From Lachnospiraceae bacterium (GTDB lineage: Bacteria; Bacillota; Clostridia; Lachnospirales; Lachnospiraceae): a DNA stretch of 7,211 bases. The DNA lies in contig CAAGLJ010000057.1 in NCBI GenBank assembly GCA_900770785.1, positions 1 through 7,211 on the forward strand, read 5' to 3'. Both the position numbers and the translations under genes were made by a program. The notes beneath the pieces are model-generated. The model saw only the letters and a list, made by a program, of their open reading frames with translations. It had not been told where the DNA came from and did not search any database. Shown here in pieces: positions 6,018 to 7,211 of the stretch; within the stretch, counting starts at the first letter, position 1, and the number at the start of each line of letters is the position of its first letter.

Positions 6018-7097
6018 TTATACTTCTACATTTAGCTGTAATTTTTCGTAAACCTCCTGGTTTATTTCCACCTTTGTACTTTTGCTCTTCTCTATAAGTA
6101 TTTTCTCATAGGCTTCTTCCACCATCAGCCGCCTGATGCTTTCCTCTACTTCTTCCCTGGCTTCATAGGTTTCTTCTGTTTTTTCCAGGCATCTTACGAT
6201 ATAGTAAGCATTTCTTTCCTCAATAAGCCCACTGATTTCACCCTCTTTCATGGTTTGCAGTGTCTGCAATACCGTAGGAAACAGCATATTGACCCTGGTA
6301 AGCAAATCTTCTGTAATGGATTCACTTTCATAGGAAAAACCTTCTGCCTTGTATGTAGCCTCATATTCTTCTCCCAGCTTATGAAAACTCTTTTCTTCTG
6401 CTTTTCGGGCAAAGCTTTCCATAATCTGCCTTATTCTTTTGTCCTGCTTCTCATCCTTTACACCTTCCTCCTTCCATGAAATTGGCATCACTGCATATTC
6501 TATTTTATAATCACCAGGATTCTTAAAATAGCTTTCTTTATGTGCCTCATAATAGGCATCCAGCTCAGCTTTACTGAAGGTTTTATTTTCATACAGCTTA
6601 TTTTTAATATTCTGAATTAAGTCACCCTGTACATCCATCTTATACTGACGCCACTCCAATTGAATGGGGCCATATACAGGCTGATTGGCAGCGGCTGCTC
6701 TCCTTCTTGCCTCATTTTCCCCCTTCCAATTCACCATTCTGTTTTCATAGCCTGTTTCAATCTCCATTCCCAACTCAAGACCAACAAGCTGTATCATTTT
6801 CTCCTCAATCAGCTTCTCTCCTGTTTTTTCCTTAAGATAATTAAGGGGGGTAATGCCATCATATTCCATATGCCAAAAATTTTCATCTATTGAGGCTCCA
6901 TACGTCCTGGAAAAATAACCACAGGTGTTGGCATACTCTTCTTTCATTGCTTCTTCAAATTCAGTCCGGTAAACGGGTATTTCCCCTATCCACATCACAA
7001 TATCCTTTTTTCTCCCATCCAATCGAAGAAATAGACCAATAAACAGCAAACCTGCTAAAAGAAAAAAGATTATGTATACTTTCTTTATTTTTCCCAT
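6018..7097 (-). CDS. Membrane-anchored PrsA/SurA-like parvulin-type protein (probable extracytoplasmic foldase)
   Basis: This 359-residue protein resembles peptidyl-prolyl isomerase/foldase proteins that act on the outer face of the membrane. Residues 1-27 form a basic plus hydrophobic segment (MGKIKKVYIIFFLLAGLLF) that can anchor it; there is no lipobox cysteine, unlike classical PrsA. Residues 34-115 look like a SurA_N-type chaperone region (VMWIGEIPVYRTEFEEAM, then FW...LNYLKEKTGEKLIEEKMIQLVGLELGM). Residues 172-195 begin a helical linker (FSKAELDAYYEAHKESYF). A parvulin-like region follows at about 196-308, recognisable by YKIEYAVMPI and MKEGEISGLIEERNAYYIVRCLEK. The usual GGDLG-type centre is not visible, so isomerase activity may be lost. 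The ATG at 7097 is preferred over one at 7163 because AGGAGG (7109-7104) lies 6 bases before it, directly followed by the membrane anchor. It is the first gene of an apparent operon with the beta-helix gene. Confidence 0.8.
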   Translation of the reverse strand: MGKIKKVYIIFFLLAGLLFIGLFLRLDGRKKDIVMWIGEIPVYRTEFEEAMKEEYANTCGYFSRTYGASIDENFWHMEYDGITPLNYLKEKTGEKLIEEKMIQLVGLELGMEIETGYENRMVNWKGENEARRRAAAANQPVYGPIQLEWRQYKMDVQGDLIQNIKNKLYENKTFSKAELDAYYEAHKESYFKNPGDYKIEYAVMPISWKEEGVKDEKQDKRIRQIMESFARKAEEKSFHKLGEEYEATYKAEGFSYESESITEDLLTRVNMLFPTVLQTLQTMKEGEISGLIEERNAYYIVRCLEKTEETYEAREEVEESIRRLMVEEAYEKILIEKSKSTKVEINQEVYEKLQLNVEV

Positions 7098-7119
7098 CCT
7101 GTCCCTCCTTTTATATTTT

Positions 7120-7125
7120 ATTATA
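7120..7125 (-). promoter_or_regulatory. Candidate -10 box for the foldase/beta-helix operon
   Basis: A perfect TATAAT reads on the minus strand at 7125-7120, 22 bases upstream of the ATG at 7097 and just before the AGGAGG. Transcription from it would start near 7112 and give a leader of only about 15 bases. No good -35 is seen at 16-18 bases (best TGCATA), so it may be weak or need an activator. A start at 7112 would also exclude the upstream ATG at 7163. Confidence 0.4.
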
Positions 7126-7211
7126 GCGGGAAAAAATCTTTGTATGCAGGGTACTTTTTTCATATATGGGAGATTTATTTCAGTAATTTGTAACTATTCA
7201 GAGCCATGCAA

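Noticed and set aside
7098..7163. Upstream ATG at 7163 extending the foldase-like protein by 22 residues
   Set aside because: The extension crosses the TATAAT candidate and the AGGAGG, and would bury the membrane anchor behind an atypical leader. The internal start at 7097 has an ideal ribosome binding site.
7161..7168. CATATATG palindrome upstream of the foldase-like gene
   Set aside because: Eight bases of alternating AT are expected by chance in this AT-rich stretch; no second copy or spacing supports an operator.
1..7211. CRISPR arrays, insertion sequences, tRNA genes, riboswitches
   Set aside because: No regularly spaced repeats, transposase frames with terminal repeats, cloverleaf-like segments or long structured leaders were seen. 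The gene-free gaps are at most about 236 bases and are accounted for by promoters and terminators.

Overview
The window looks like a carbohydrate-utilisation locus from a low-to-mid GC Firmicute, most likely a gut-type Clostridia member (Lachnospiraceae or a close relative). This rests on the strong AGGAGG-type ribosome binding sites, the gene families present (LplB-type sugar permease, YesM/YesN two-component pair) and the protein style of the secreted beta-helix protein. No taxonomic marker gene is present, so the assignment is inference.

Layout: (1) At positions 1-299, minus strand, lies the N-terminal third of an LplB/YtcP-type sugar ABC transporter permease that runs off the left edge. 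(2) Positions 300-535 are a divergent promoter region with a good sigma-A-like promoter candidate for each direction and an imperfect inverted repeat bracketing the permease promoter. (3) Positions 536-3435, plus strand, hold a translationally coupled pair: a YesN-type response regulator with an AraC DNA-binding domain, then a YesM-type membrane sensor histidine kinase, followed by a strong intrinsic terminator. (4) Positions 3436-3600 separate convergent operons. (5) Positions 7097-3601, minus strand, hold an apparent two-gene operon: a membrane-anchored parvulin/PrsA-like protein, then a large secreted right-handed beta-helix protein with two C-terminal beta-sandwich modules.

Working model (inference): the kinase senses an external sugar or its binding-protein complex. 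It phosphorylates the regulator, which activates the divergent oligosaccharide transporter and perhaps other genes. The beta-helix protein acts on or binds a polysaccharide outside the cell. The PrsA-like protein, encoded just upstream of it, may help it fold after export. The families are known; the least described part is the pairing of a divergent parvulin-like protein with a beta-helix protein of unknown activity. I saw no RNA genes, CRISPR array, insertion sequence or phage feature.
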